Positions 14,363 through 22,763 of a stretch of 24,906 nt of DNA are shown piece after piece. The first letter of the stretch is position 1. The number at the start of each line of letters is the position of its first letter. Position numbers and translations under genes: made by a program. The notes under the pieces are model-generated. The model saw only the letters and a program-made list of their open reading frames with translations, searched no databases and had not been told where the DNA came from. Source of the DNA: Gammaproteobacteria bacterium (GTDB taxonomy: Bacteria; Pseudomonadota; Gammaproteobacteria; GRL18); NCBI GenBank assembly GCA_028571885.1, contig JAPVVU010000004.1:1-24906 (forward strand), written 5' to 3'.

Positions 14363-15792
14363 TACTTATTCTCCTCTAACTCTTCACGTTGTTCTTCATT
14401 CGTACCTGCTTTTAATTCGATGCATTTTTTAACCGTGGCAGAGTCTTCATTCTCTGCTTCATCTGAGACGTTTGTTGTTTGGGTACTGGAAAGTTTGCAC
14501 ACCAGAATTTTACTGATGCGTAATCCCTTTACTTCCTTGATGGTAAATTTATAACCTTCATGTTCTATAAAATCATCAACTGCGGGTAAACGATCAAACA
14601 AACGAAAAGCGACACCACCGATAGTGGTCATAACCGGATCATCAATATCAAAATTAGTTAAGTTATAAAAGTCTGTCAGACGCATATCACCAGGAACCAC
14701 ATAACTATTGTCATCATCTTCCCGATAATATTCCATGCCTTCCATTGTCCCGCTAATTTCACCAAAGATAAATGTCAGCACATCTTTCATGGTAATCAAT
14801 CCTAATACTTCACCGTATTCCCCTAAAATAATAGCGATGCGAGTATTATGAGCCTGGAAATAATCAAACATTTCATCTATTTTTTTTGTAGGCGGCACAA
14901 AGTGCGCTGGTTTAATGATCATATCCAGAGTCACTTTATCCATTTCACCACCACCGCGGATAAGCTTTAGAATATCTTCAGAGTGAATAAAACCGATTAC
15001 ATTATCCCAGTGCCCTTTATAAAGAGGAATTCTGGGATGTCGTAAAGAGCGAAATTGCTCAATCAGCTCAGGTACTGGCAGTTCAGCATCCAAAAAGAGG
15101 ATGCGGGGACTGGGTGTCATAATACGCGAAATATCAGTTTCTGATGCTTCAAGGACATTATCAATTAAAATTCGTTCTGTCGCATCGATTATCCCGGTCT
15201 CTTCACCTTCTTCCAGCAGTGTTCTAAATTCATCAGGCTGAAGAATATTTTGCCGATCAACATTTTCGCCCACAATTAAAGTCGTAATGTAATCAGAAAT
15301 AAATCGGATCACCTCTCGCAAAGGGGTAATAAATACAATCCATCGGGGTAAAATCTTAGCCGTGACACGTGACACAAATTTTAATGGAAAATTTACCGCT
15401 ATAGTCTTAGGGGTTATTTCACCAATTAACAGCAGCAACGGAACCATAACAACAATATTAATCCAGCCTATATTCTGCTCTGCAAAAAACAATAATAAGA
15501 TTGAGGTCATATTCACTGCAGAGGCGATATTAACCAGTTCATTGCCGCATAATATCGAGATAATTAAACGTCTGGGCTCATCCAGCATGGCATGAATGCT
15601 TTCTGAATCCTTATGGGCGGACTGCCTTAATTTCTGTAAATCAATACGGCTTAGAGAAAACAGAGCGGTTTCAGAACCAGAAAAAATAGCAGAAGAAGCC
15701 AATAATATAATTTGAAATAAACAACGCAAAGTAAGCTCGATATCCGTTGAGCTAAAGTTAATGGATTGAAAAAAAGTCAGTAATTCATTCAT
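14362..15792 (-). CDS. CNNM/CorC-family membrane protein (DUF21, CBS pair, CorC_HlyC domain), first of overlapping pair
   Basis: 476 residues. The DUF21 membrane domain (about 18-195) contains IFSGSETALFSLSRIDLQKL and LIGEITPKTIAVNFP. A CBS pair follows (about 215-340; RIMTPSPRILFLDAE, HPRIPLYKG, AIILGEYGEVLGLITMKDVL), then a CorC_HlyC domain (about 365-440; MTTIGGVAFRLFDRLPAVDD). The C-terminal 30 residues are acidic and Glu-rich, absent from its neighbour. The two proteins have the same architecture but clearly different sequences, so this is an old duplication. It starts 48 bp after the metallophosphatase gene. Likely an inner-membrane divalent-cation (Mg2+) exporter, balancing metal brought in with phosphate by the PiT transporter; that link is inference. 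Confidence 0.9.
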   Translation of the reverse strand: MNELLTFFQSINFSSTDIELTLRCLFQIILLASSAIFSGSETALFSLSRIDLQKLRQSAHKDSESIHAMLDEPRRLIISILCGNELVNIASAVNMTSILLLFFAEQNIGWINIVVMVPLLLLIGEITPKTIAVNFPLKFVSRVTAKILPRWIVFITPLREVIRFISDYITTLIVGENVDRQNILQPDEFRTLLEEGEETGIIDATERILIDNVLEASETDISRIMTPSPRILFLDAELPVPELIEQFRSLRHPRIPLYKGHWDNVIGFIHSEDILKLIRGGGEMDKVTLDMIIKPAHFVPPTKKIDEMFDYFQAHNTRIAIILGEYGEVLGLITMKDVLTFIFGEISGTMEGMEYYREDDDNSYVVPGDMRLTDFYNLTNFDIDDPVMTTIGGVAFRLFDRLPAVDDFIEHEGYKFTIKEVKGLRISKILVCKLSSTQTTNVSDEAENEDSATVKKCIELKAGTNEEQREELEENK

Positions 15793-15840
15793 ATACTTGT
15801 CAATTGCTTGTGGTTATTAATAGGTGTTTATTATCCGTCA

Positions 15841-17298
15841 TTATTTATTGAATTCAGTGCTGACAAGCTCAGTCATCGGTTCAACTGGATAACTCAGGGG
15901 AAACATCTTTTTACCAATTCTTACCATCACGCCAATTTTTTCAAGATTACCGCCATAAACAACCGTGTGCCCGGATATCCCACCAACATTTTCCCAGAGT
16001 GTTTCTTCATCATCCATAGGCGTATGTCCGACAATGAAAGGCGTATTATCGCTCACATTTAAACATTTGCGTAGTTTTTTGATATCACTTTTATTATAGC
16101 CAGACATCCGGTTAGAAGTTTGTATGCGTCTGGCAATTAAATCTTTAACTAATTTAGGGTACTTTTTAATATTGACTAAAGCATGTAGATTGACGGCAGA
16201 AGTTGGAGGGCCTGCATGAGCACATATAAAGTGTTTAGAATAGGCTAAATAGGGCAGATTATCATAAAATCGCTGCATTTCTTTTTTATAGGTTTTGCCG
16301 CGGAATTTTTTCAACTGCTTTTCCCAGAGTAAACCTTGAGGAACACCTTTTTTACCTATTTCTTCAGAAAAACTCTCATGATTTCCCATCAGATAAAAAA
16401 CGTTTTTTGGGAAGTGTATTTTTAACTTGAAAATAATATCCATCATTATCATGGAGCTTTCCATTTTATCATATTGCCCCTCTATCTCCGGGTGTACAGC
16501 ATCGCCTAGAAAAATTAAACAGGCTTCCCCATCCTCAAGTGCTGTCAGGAAATTATTTTGACTTAAGAGTGTGAGTAAATTATCCAGTTGAGTATGTAAA
16601 TCGCCAACAATAATAGGCGTCATTTTATCCGGAATAGAAAGTACGCCGCCTGGCTGGTCATTAATATTTTTTTCCCTGTACACCTCATGTTCCATAATCA
16701 GGTTAACTTTCTGAATCAATTTCAAAGCATCTTCGGCGGGTAATATTTTAAGGGGATCGCCTAATATTTTTGCCAGGTGTGTGACCTTTTCGCTTCTCCA
16801 TTTATTAATTTTATTAAGTTTTTTTTCCTTAAAAAGAGGTGAAATACAACTCCCGGTCTCAGGATGATGGCATTTGAATACTATTTTACCCTCATTATTA
16901 GCGATGCTCAGTTGTTGTTCAGGCAATTTTTTTGATGTGTTTAAAAAAGCATACTGCTCAGCATTATCATGACCCAATATAATTTTATCCTCATCACTCA
17001 GGCGATAAAATCCACTGATGCGGGTAAAATAATTTTCCGGGTCAAATAATATATAGCTTGGCTCTGAAAATTTATCCTGCTGCTCAGCAAGAGGTAACTC
17101 AGGATAAAGATGTAATACATGTGCATCCAGACCGACATATATTTGCAATGGATAATTTTCCAGAGGAAACATTATCTTTTTCCTGGGTAGCCGATAAGTA
17201 TCTTTGAGATCAATTTTCTCACATTGGTCAAGATCAGAAAAAACTGTTTTTATTAATTTTAAAAGGCTTTTGCGTTTCTTTGAGGTGTTTTTTACCAT
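15841..17298 (-). CDS. Calcineurin-like metallophosphatase with degenerate FHA-like N-terminal region
   Basis: 485 residues. The C-terminal half is a dinuclear-metal phosphoesterase: IIVGDLHTQ (D233, H235), IFLGDAVHPE (D266), LMGNHESF (N306, H307), ICAHAGPP (H361) and FIVGHT (H425). The layout is closer to PPP-type protein phosphatases than to nucleases, but the usual GDxHG and GDxVDRG signatures are altered. Residues about 95-155 (DKIILGHDN, then LPEQQLSIANNEGKIVF and ETGSCIS) resemble an FHA strand pattern lacking the phosphothreonine-binding Arg and His. It follows a P-loop NTPase gene by 63 bp inside the phosphate-transport cluster. Candidate roles are protein phosphatase or phosphoester hydrolase on a small molecule; the substrate is unknown. 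Confidence 0.82.
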   Translation of the reverse strand: MVKNTSKKRKSLLKLIKTVFSDLDQCEKIDLKDTYRLPRKKIMFPLENYPLQIYVGLDAHVLHLYPELPLAEQQDKFSEPSYILFDPENYFTRISGFYRLSDEDKIILGHDNAEQYAFLNTSKKLPEQQLSIANNEGKIVFKCHHPETGSCISPLFKEKKLNKINKWRSEKVTHLAKILGDPLKILPAEDALKLIQKVNLIMEHEVYREKNINDQPGGVLSIPDKMTPIIVGDLHTQLDNLLTLLSQNNFLTALEDGEACLIFLGDAVHPEIEGQYDKMESSMIMMDIIFKLKIHFPKNVFYLMGNHESFSEEIGKKGVPQGLLWEKQLKKFRGKTYKKEMQRFYDNLPYLAYSKHFICAHAGPPTSAVNLHALVNIKKYPKLVKDLIARRIQTSNRMSGYNKSDIKKLRKCLNVSDNTPFIVGHTPMDDEETLWENVGGISGHTVVYGGNLEKIGVMVRIGKKMFPLSYPVEPMTELVSTEFNK

Positions 17299-17361
17299 AT
17301 TAATTTTCTCTAGATAACCATCTTTAAATAACTTTCATTAAACAATTTTCATTAGAGCACT

Positions 17362-17961
17362 TTAGACAAGAAGGCGCAGAGGTTGCCCATGAATATCTTC
17401 ACGAATATAAACACAAAGTCCCTGTTCAAAAAGGTATTGAGCCGCCGCATGGTAAATATGCAATTGCTGTTCAATCTGTTTCAAATCAATATTTTTATCA
17501 ACATAATGAGAACCCGATTTAGCCCTGTTTTTTCGCCATTCTAATATTGTTTCTGCTTTGGGAAGTATAAATTCAAAAGCATATCGTTTGCGCCAGTCGA
17601 CATTCCAAAAATGCCGCTTCACTGGTGGTATGCAAATTCGGTCAAAATCCAGTTGCAGCGGTGGATCAGCTTCCAGCCATTGTGGTTCAAAAACAGCCAG
17701 GGCTTCCTTAATGCCTTTAAAAGGAAAACCCAGGTGTATTTCTCTTGGACGCAGGGATAAGCTTTGTGCCGTCCACCATTTATTCATGGACAAATCAACA
17801 TAGCCTTCCTCAGACCAACCGCCCAGGTTTCTGATTAAGGTACTCTTCCCCGAGCCTGGTGGGCCTGTCACCAACAAGGCCCTGAATTTTAACTCGCTCG
17901 GAAATAGAATACCCTTAATAACCTGAGCATCGGTAAAGGGTTCAGTTTTTAAGCAGAACAT
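17362..17961 (-). CDS. P-loop NTPase/kinase-like protein of unknown substrate
   Basis: 199 residues with one clear motif, the Walker A VTGPPGSGKSTL (G33-T41). A DLSMNKWWTAQSLSLRPREIHLGFPF segment and a Lys/Arg-rich region (RKRYAFEFILPKAETILEWRKNR, about 124-146) follow and could serve as a lid. No clear Walker B is seen. Size and layout fit a small-molecule or polynucleotide kinase-like ATPase, but I cannot assign it to a named family. The ATG directly abuts the TGA of the PiT transporter with no spacer, so the two are translated in sequence. The metallophosphatase gene is next. A kinase-phosphatase pair acting on one substrate is an attractive guess, not a conclusion. Confidence 0.75.
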   Translation of the reverse strand: MFCLKTEPFTDAQVIKGILFPSELKFRALLVTGPPGSGKSTLIRNLGGWSEEGYVDLSMNKWWTAQSLSLRPREIHLGFPFKGIKEALAVFEPQWLEADPPLQLDFDRICIPPVKRHFWNVDWRKRYAFEFILPKAETILEWRKNRAKSGSHYVDKNIDLKQIEQQLHIYHAAAQYLFEQGLCVYIREDIHGQPLRLLV

Positions 17962-19233
17962 TCATGAAGAGCCAAATATTCCTTTAAACAGGAAGAAGAA
18001 AATAGCGGCAAGAAAAGCACCCACAGGTAAGGTTATAACCCAGGATACTACAATATTACCAATCACTCTGAGATCCAGGGCGCCAATACCACGAGCAAGC
18101 CCCACGCCCATCACTGAACCAACAGCGATTTGTGTAGTCGATACAGGCAATCCTGTTTTAGAAGCAACCACAACGGTAATCGCTGCCGCTAAAGTCGCAC
18201 AGTAACCACGCGTTGGCGTTAATTCAGTAATTTTTGTACCGATGGTCTGCATGACTTTATAGCCCATGGTGGCCAGTCCAATAACAATACCTGTTCCACC
18301 AAGAAATAATATCCATAAAGGTAAACCGGCTTTTTGAGTGACATTACCACCACTTTGAATAATATCAACCACAGCAGCAAGCGGACCGATACCATTAGCG
18401 ACATCATTGGAACCATGAGCAAAGGCCATCGCACAAGCTGTAAATACCATCATTGGCAGAAAGACTTTCTCTACGCTGGCAAAATGAAATTCTTTATCGG
18501 CATCATCATCAACAGTGACTTTATTAATCATCTGACGCCCGATGAGAGCCACAATAATACCAAAGATTGTAGCAATCACTACACTTTCAAATGCTGAAAA
18601 TTCCAGGTTTAAATGTTTAAGTCCTTTAAACAGAGTGACGAGTGAGACGATCCATCCCACTAAAAAGACATACATCGGCCCCCATTTTCGAGCATTTTGA
18701 AAAGGGTTTTCAGTATTAATAATTAATTTTCGAATACTTATCATCAACAGATAGGCAATGACTCCACCGACAATGGGAGAGACCAGCCAGCTGGCAACAA
18801 TAAAACCAATTTTACCCCAGTTAACCGCATCGACACCGATACCGACGATAGCAAAACCAACAATGGCACCGACTATGGTATGAGTTGTTGAAACCGGCCA
18901 GCCTCGAGCCGAAGCGACCATCAGCCAAATTCCGGCAGCAAGTAATGCCGCCAGCATGCCGTAAACCAGTATTTCTGGTGACCCGCTGATAGAGCTGGGA
19001 TCTATGATCCCTTTACGAATAGTTTTGGTTACCGTACCACCGGCGATAAAAGCACCGGCAAATTCAAATATAGCGGCAATAATAATCGCCTGCTTAACTG
19101 TAATTGCACCAGAGCCGACTGACGTGCCCATGGCATTAGCAACATCATTAGCGCCAATTCCCCATGTCATATAAAAGCCGAAAACAATGGCCATTATCAT
19201 AAAGACAAAGCCCCATTCTGAGATGATTTCCAT
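17962..19233 (-). CDS. PiT-family inorganic phosphate transporter
   Basis: 423-residue inner-membrane permease with about ten helices. Both PiT half signatures are present: GANDVANAMGTSVGSGA (27-43) and GSNDVANGIGPLAA (274-287). The paired GWPVSTTHTIVGA (111-123) and GLPVSTTQIAVGS (361-373) confirm internal duplication. A central cytoplasmic loop (about 238-255) separates the halves. Bacterial PiT proteins import Pi as a metal-phosphate complex (for example MgHPO4) with H+, or with Na+ in some members; the ion here is not readable. A DUF47/PhoU-like gene lies 60 bp upstream, the standard partner arrangement. An AGGT ribosome-binding element precedes the ATG. Likely the main low-affinity Pi importer feeding polyP synthesis. 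Confidence 0.93.
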   Translation of the reverse strand: MEIISEWGFVFMIMAIVFGFYMTWGIGANDVANAMGTSVGSGAITVKQAIIIAAIFEFAGAFIAGGTVTKTIRKGIIDPSSISGSPEILVYGMLAALLAAGIWLMVASARGWPVSTTHTIVGAIVGFAIVGIGVDAVNWGKIGFIVASWLVSPIVGGVIAYLLMISIRKLIINTENPFQNARKWGPMYVFLVGWIVSLVTLFKGLKHLNLEFSAFESVVIATIFGIIVALIGRQMINKVTVDDDADKEFHFASVEKVFLPMMVFTACAMAFAHGSNDVANGIGPLAAVVDIIQSGGNVTQKAGLPLWILFLGGTGIVIGLATMGYKVMQTIGTKITELTPTRGYCATLAAAITVVVASKTGLPVSTTQIAVGSVMGVGLARGIGALDLRVIGNIVVSWVITLPVGAFLAAIFFFLFKGIFGSS

Positions 19234-19293
19234 TATATATACCTATTTAAATACTAAAATAATTTATTGAATTCGATAAATCAGGTTTTTGTG

Positions 19294-19986
19294 CTACTTG
19301 GCAATCAAAAGACGCATTTGATTACCAACATCTTCCGCATGATCTCCCAAATTCCCAATCCACTGGATCATCTGATACCAGAATATAACTGATACCGGCT
19401 TCATATTATCTTCTAGTGAAAATAATAATTGCACTAAATCCCGCCCCATTTGATCGGTTTCATCTTCAATAAGGTTCAATTGCTCTACCATCTCTTCAAC
19501 AGCTGACGCCTCACGACCACGAAAACCTGTTTCAATCAATTCATCAATTCGTTCTATAATCGTTACTGCATGAAGGCAGGCATCGACACAACGCTGTACT
19601 AATGCCTGTAGGGGTTCAACCATTTCCTGCGGCACAGACATATCTCGTTCCATCATTAAGCCGGCAATATCCTGTGCAGTATCTGCAATATTATCCTGAA
19701 GCTTCAATAAATCCAGCAGATCACGTCTGTCTACAGCCATAAACAAACTTCTCGGCAAATGAATACGCAACTCATCAACCATGATATCGGCTTCTTCTTC
19801 TTTAGCAAAAATCTTTTCCTGCTGGGCTGTCAGAGCTTGTTTTTCTCCAGCAATGAGTGCATCAAATAGTAACGGCACTTCTAAGACACATTCCTTAACA
19901 ATACCCATATGTGCTTGCAGGGCTTTAAAAGGGGATTTTCCGAACATTGTGGCAATTTGAGGTTTTTTACGCATTTTTTTGTCCAT
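19294..19986 (-). CDS. PhoU-like DUF47 (TIGR00153) PiT accessory protein
   Basis: 230-residue all-helical cytosolic protein. The start MFGKSPFKALQAHM and the E/D-rich metal-binding helices (EEEADIMVDELRIHLPRSLF, DLLKLQDNIADTAQDI, LNLIEDETDQMGRDL) are typical of DUF47 proteins, which are PhoU homologues that modulate PiT transporters. Two starts are possible, ATG at 19986 or four codons later; neither has a strong ribosome-binding site. It is the first gene of the presumed run 19986-12158 (DUF47, PiT, P-loop NTPase, phosphatase, two CNNM proteins, PPK2), with gaps of 63 bp or less throughout. It should tune Pi import; direct contact with PiT is inferred. Confidence 0.88.
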   Translation of the reverse strand: MDKKMRKKPQIATMFGKSPFKALQAHMGIVKECVLEVPLLFDALIAGEKQALTAQQEKIFAKEEEADIMVDELRIHLPRSLFMAVDRRDLLDLLKLQDNIADTAQDIAGLMMERDMSVPQEMVEPLQALVQRCVDACLHAVTIIERIDELIETGFRGREASAVEEMVEQLNLIEDETDQMGRDLVQLLFSLEDNMKPVSVIFWYQMIQWIGNLGDHAEDVGNQMRLLIAK

Positions 19987-20515
19987 ATGAAAGAGAAAAA
20001 AGAAATTTTAAGCTGTTTTTATTTTTTAATATACGCCTGATATTAAGTTGATTACAATGATTCGCGTCAACAGATTAATAGATTTTTAATTTATTTAAAT
20101 TGAGAACAGTTATTGTCTCTGTTTAAGTAGTTTTAAAGAATGTTTTCAGCGCTAACAATTAGTTTGCGTGTTGTTATTATTTCGGAGAATAACGTAGAAG
20201 GTAGTACTGAGGATTACTTGATTTTATTTTATTTTTAACCGCACTCATACATTTCCACCACTGATTGGATTTATAACACGTCTAGTATAGATGACTTTTT
20301 CTACTACAAAAAAGTATAGAGTTCAGTCAACGACAATAAGAAAATTGCCATCCCTCGGGAAAAGCTAAATGAGAAAAATAAAATTAGTTTTTATAGTTGA
20401 TTTATTATTATTTTTTTAAATCGAATGAATTATGTAATGTATAATTATATTACAAATTTTGACAACTTGAAACAAAAAAACAAGTCTTAAAGATTTTTAT
20501 AGCTGACACTTTTTT
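19987..20515. other. 529-bp AT-rich spacer upstream of the PiT cluster
   Basis: No convincing gene on either strand. A possible sigma70 promoter facing the DUF47 gene lies at 20040-20070 on the minus strand (TTGACG and TAATAT, spacing 19, weak). A hairpin TGTAATGTA/TATATTACA lies at 20433-20454. I see no PHO box here, so any Pho control of the PiT cluster is not supported by sequence. Confidence 0.5.
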
Positions 20516-20764
20516 TCAACCTTTTTTCAATTTTTTAATGGCTTCAATACCCTTTTTGCGTTGAGCATGAACAATCGCCAACTCTTTTTTAATCTGCTTT
20601 CGGTTTTTCAGATTACTTTCATTATTCAGTTTATTCTTAAGATTATTCTCTTTTTTCTTAAGTTTCTTCAAAACATCAGTAAAACATTTGGTATGTTCAT
20701 ATTGTTTTTTTTTGTCAGCAGAGAGAAATCTTTTGACAATTTTTAACATCTTAGGTGCTTTCAT
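20516..20764 (-). CDS. Small Lys-rich protein, paralogue of the 11771-12034 product; family not recognised
   Basis: 82 residues, 25 of them Lys, strongly basic and predicted helical; no signal peptide or membrane helix. About 56% identical over 80 ungapped residues to the 11771-12034 product, sharing MKAP at the start, RFLSxDKxKQY, DVLK and AQR-x-KGI-x-AI near the end. The ATG at 20764 lies 13 bp after the stop of the Na/Pi cotransporter gene, with an AGAGAG ribosome-binding element, so the two are almost certainly co-transcribed. Two copies next to phosphate or polyP genes point to a phosphate-related function. A nucleic-acid or polyphosphate-binding role would fit the charge, but neither is demonstrated. 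No homologue with known function comes to mind. Confidence 0.82.
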   Translation of the reverse strand: MKAPKMLKIVKRFLSADKKKQYEHTKCFTDVLKKLKKKENNLKNKLNNESNLKNRKQIKKELAIVHAQRKKGIEAIKKLKKG

Positions 20765-20777
20765 GGCATCTCTCTAA

Positions 20778-22577
20778 TTATTTATCATCCGCTTGTGATT
20801 CAAGAATTTCCTGCATTTCACTTTCATCCAGAACAAGACTGCGTTCCACGGCTTTCATATCCAGATCACCTGTTGCGAATAAAACTTCGCCCATTTGTAA
20901 CAGATTTTTTGTCACATCATAGGCGTAAGAGGTATCATTCATTAATGAGGTAGCCATTTCAGTACTGATTCTATTTTCATGGATTAGTTTTTCAAGCATA
21001 CCATTAGCCGTTGTATCGTTCAACTTCATCTCCAGCTTGAGGTTATCAAGTGAAAGAATATCGCCCCCACCCTTAGCTTCTTCTAAATTTCGTAATACAG
21101 ACATCAGTTGAGTCCGTATCCGGTTGTATTCTTCACGAATATATTGATTATCAGAAATAATATACCTGGATAGATTCTTATGCAGATGCTTGATGTCTTT
21201 AATGGCTTCAACAATGCCTCTGCCAACAGAACGCAACTCAAATATTTCATTGCTTTGTTCCGGTGTCATCTGTAATTGTGCCCCGCTGATAAACGAGACA
21301 ATATCACCATAAAGCCCTTTTACATTCCGATTATATTCGTCATCAATATCAATCACCATGGGCTTTGTGCTCTCTTCAATAACCTCATCTAAGTCCCGGT
21401 TAGAAAGAATGTCATGGCGATGTAAACTCAAACCATGAGCGATTATCACAAATGCATTATCATACAGGCGAATCGTTTCCTTACGGACAGACTCAATAGC
21501 GGTATCTGGAATTGCTTCAGCCGCCTCAGACAGATATTTTGGCGTGGCAAAAGAAACCTCTTTTTCCGGCATCAGGCGGGTAAGAAAATTCACTAAATGA
21601 TTTATGAAAGGGAGCATTACAAGGATACCAATGGTATTAAAAATGGTATGAAATACAGCCAGTTTCAGCGTGTAGTCATCTGCGGCAATACCCACAGCAT
21701 TGGCAAAGCCATCGACTGCGTCCATAATTTGATAAATGAATGCAATGGCAATAATAGCAGTAGCTAAATTAAAGATAAGATGCGCACCAGCTAACCGCTT
21801 ACCCTGTACATTGGCACTCATAGAACCAATGATTGCAGTTATTGTCGTGCCCACATTGGCACCAATAGCTAAAGCCAGACCGTTTTCATAGGTTATTTGT
21901 TGAGCGGCCAGAGCAGTAATAATAATGACCAGCGTGGCGTGGCTTGATTGCATGATAACGGTTGCAGCAATGCCCAGAAAAGCAAATAAAAAGAGTCCGG
22001 GATAACCACTCACTGAGAATGCTTTCAGATCAATGGTTGTTCTGAATGCTTCGAAACCTTCTTTCATATGATGGATACCGAGGAATAGAAAACCTAATCC
22101 GGCCAGAATATAGCCAACGCCCTTCAGATGGTTTGATTTTTGAAAGACTAAAATAATTCCGAAAACAAGCATCGGCATAGCATAGGCGGAAATTTTTACC
22201 TTAAGGCCAAAACCGGCAATCAGCCAGGCACCCGTGGTCGTTCCAAGATTGGCACCAAAAATAATACCGATACCTGCTGCAAGACTGATCAGTCCGGCAC
22301 TAAGGAATGAAATAGTAATAACTGAAACTAATGAACTGGACTGCATCAATGTTGTAGATACAACTCCAAAACTGAGACTTTTCCATAACTTGTTAGTGGT
22401 TTTCTGCAGTATTTTTTCCAGCACCCCGCCAGTAAAGGCCTTAAATCCTTCTTCCAGAAATAACATACCAAACAGAAAAACTGCAACACCGGCAGATATT
22501 TCCTTGAAATCAGGGCTGATCCAGAAGCCGTAGGCAAGCACGAATAAAATCGTCGGTAGGAATATTTTTCTGATCAT
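20778..22577 (-). CDS. Na/Pi cotransporter (NptA/PNaS family) with PhoU-like C-terminal domain
   Basis: 599 residues. The membrane half (about 1-340) contains the two inverted Na_Pi_cotrans repeats: TTLMQSSSLVSV (QSSS 79-82) with GANLGTTTGA (108-117), and TVIMQSSHATLV (QSSH 210-213) with GANVGTTITA (239-248). The cytoplasmic C-terminal part (about 360-599) is helical and PhoU-like. This family imports phosphate with Na+ in bacteria that have Na+ gradients, or may export Pi in others such as E. coli YjbB. The small Lys-rich gene follows by 13 bp. Upstream lies a block of four 11-bp repeats (22620-22660) resembling PHO-box spacing. Transport direction cannot be told from sequence. Confidence 0.92.
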   Translation of the reverse strand: MIRKIFLPTILFVLAYGFWISPDFKEISAGVAVFLFGMLFLEEGFKAFTGGVLEKILQKTTNKLWKSLSFGVVSTTLMQSSSLVSVITISFLSAGLISLAAGIGIIFGANLGTTTGAWLIAGFGLKVKISAYAMPMLVFGIILVFQKSNHLKGVGYILAGLGFLFLGIHHMKEGFEAFRTTIDLKAFSVSGYPGLFLFAFLGIAATVIMQSSHATLVIIITALAAQQITYENGLALAIGANVGTTITAIIGSMSANVQGKRLAGAHLIFNLATAIIAIAFIYQIMDAVDGFANAVGIAADDYTLKLAVFHTIFNTIGILVMLPFINHLVNFLTRLMPEKEVSFATPKYLSEAAEAIPDTAIESVRKETIRLYDNAFVIIAHGLSLHRHDILSNRDLDEVIEESTKPMVIDIDDEYNRNVKGLYGDIVSFISGAQLQMTPEQSNEIFELRSVGRGIVEAIKDIKHLHKNLSRYIISDNQYIREEYNRIRTQLMSVLRNLEEAKGGGDILSLDNLKLEMKLNDTTANGMLEKLIHENRISTEMATSLMNDTSYAYDVTKNLLQMGEVLFATGDLDMKAVERSLVLDESEMQEILESQADDK

Positions 22578-22619
22578 AGTGTAATTTGAATCCGGTGATT
22601 TATAACGCTATGACGCAAT

Positions 22620-22660
22620 TGTAGTACAACTGTAATATAAATGTAATATAAATGTAATAT
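22620..22660. promoter_or_regulatory. Four 11-bp TGTAATA-type repeats upstream of the Na/Pi cotransporter gene
   Basis: On the plus strand: TGTAGTACAAC, TGTAATATAAA twice, then TGTAATAT, starting at 22620, 22631, 22642 and 22653. A 7-mer repeated every 11 bp is PHO-box spacing, and TGTAATA differs by one base from TGTCATA. They lie 43-83 bp upstream of the start, but their polarity is opposite to transcription of the gene, so PhoB binding is only a possibility. Confidence 0.5.
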
Positions 22661-22763
22661 CTCGGCAATAAAAAGATAACACAGTAAAATGGTATGATTT
22701 AAGCAGTTTTTATATTACCAACTGCCTTAATTTGAAGATGCTATTGAGTTGTCGATAATTTGA

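Noticed and set aside
13097..15792. Hemolysin function for the CNNM proteins
   Set aside because: The domain set (DUF21, CBS pair, CorC_HlyC) is that of divalent-cation transport proteins; the hemolysin name is historical.
20433..20454. TGTAATGTA/TATATTACA hairpin as a PHO box
   Set aside because: It is an inverted repeat rather than an 11-bp direct repeat and is too AT-rich to be meaningful by itself.
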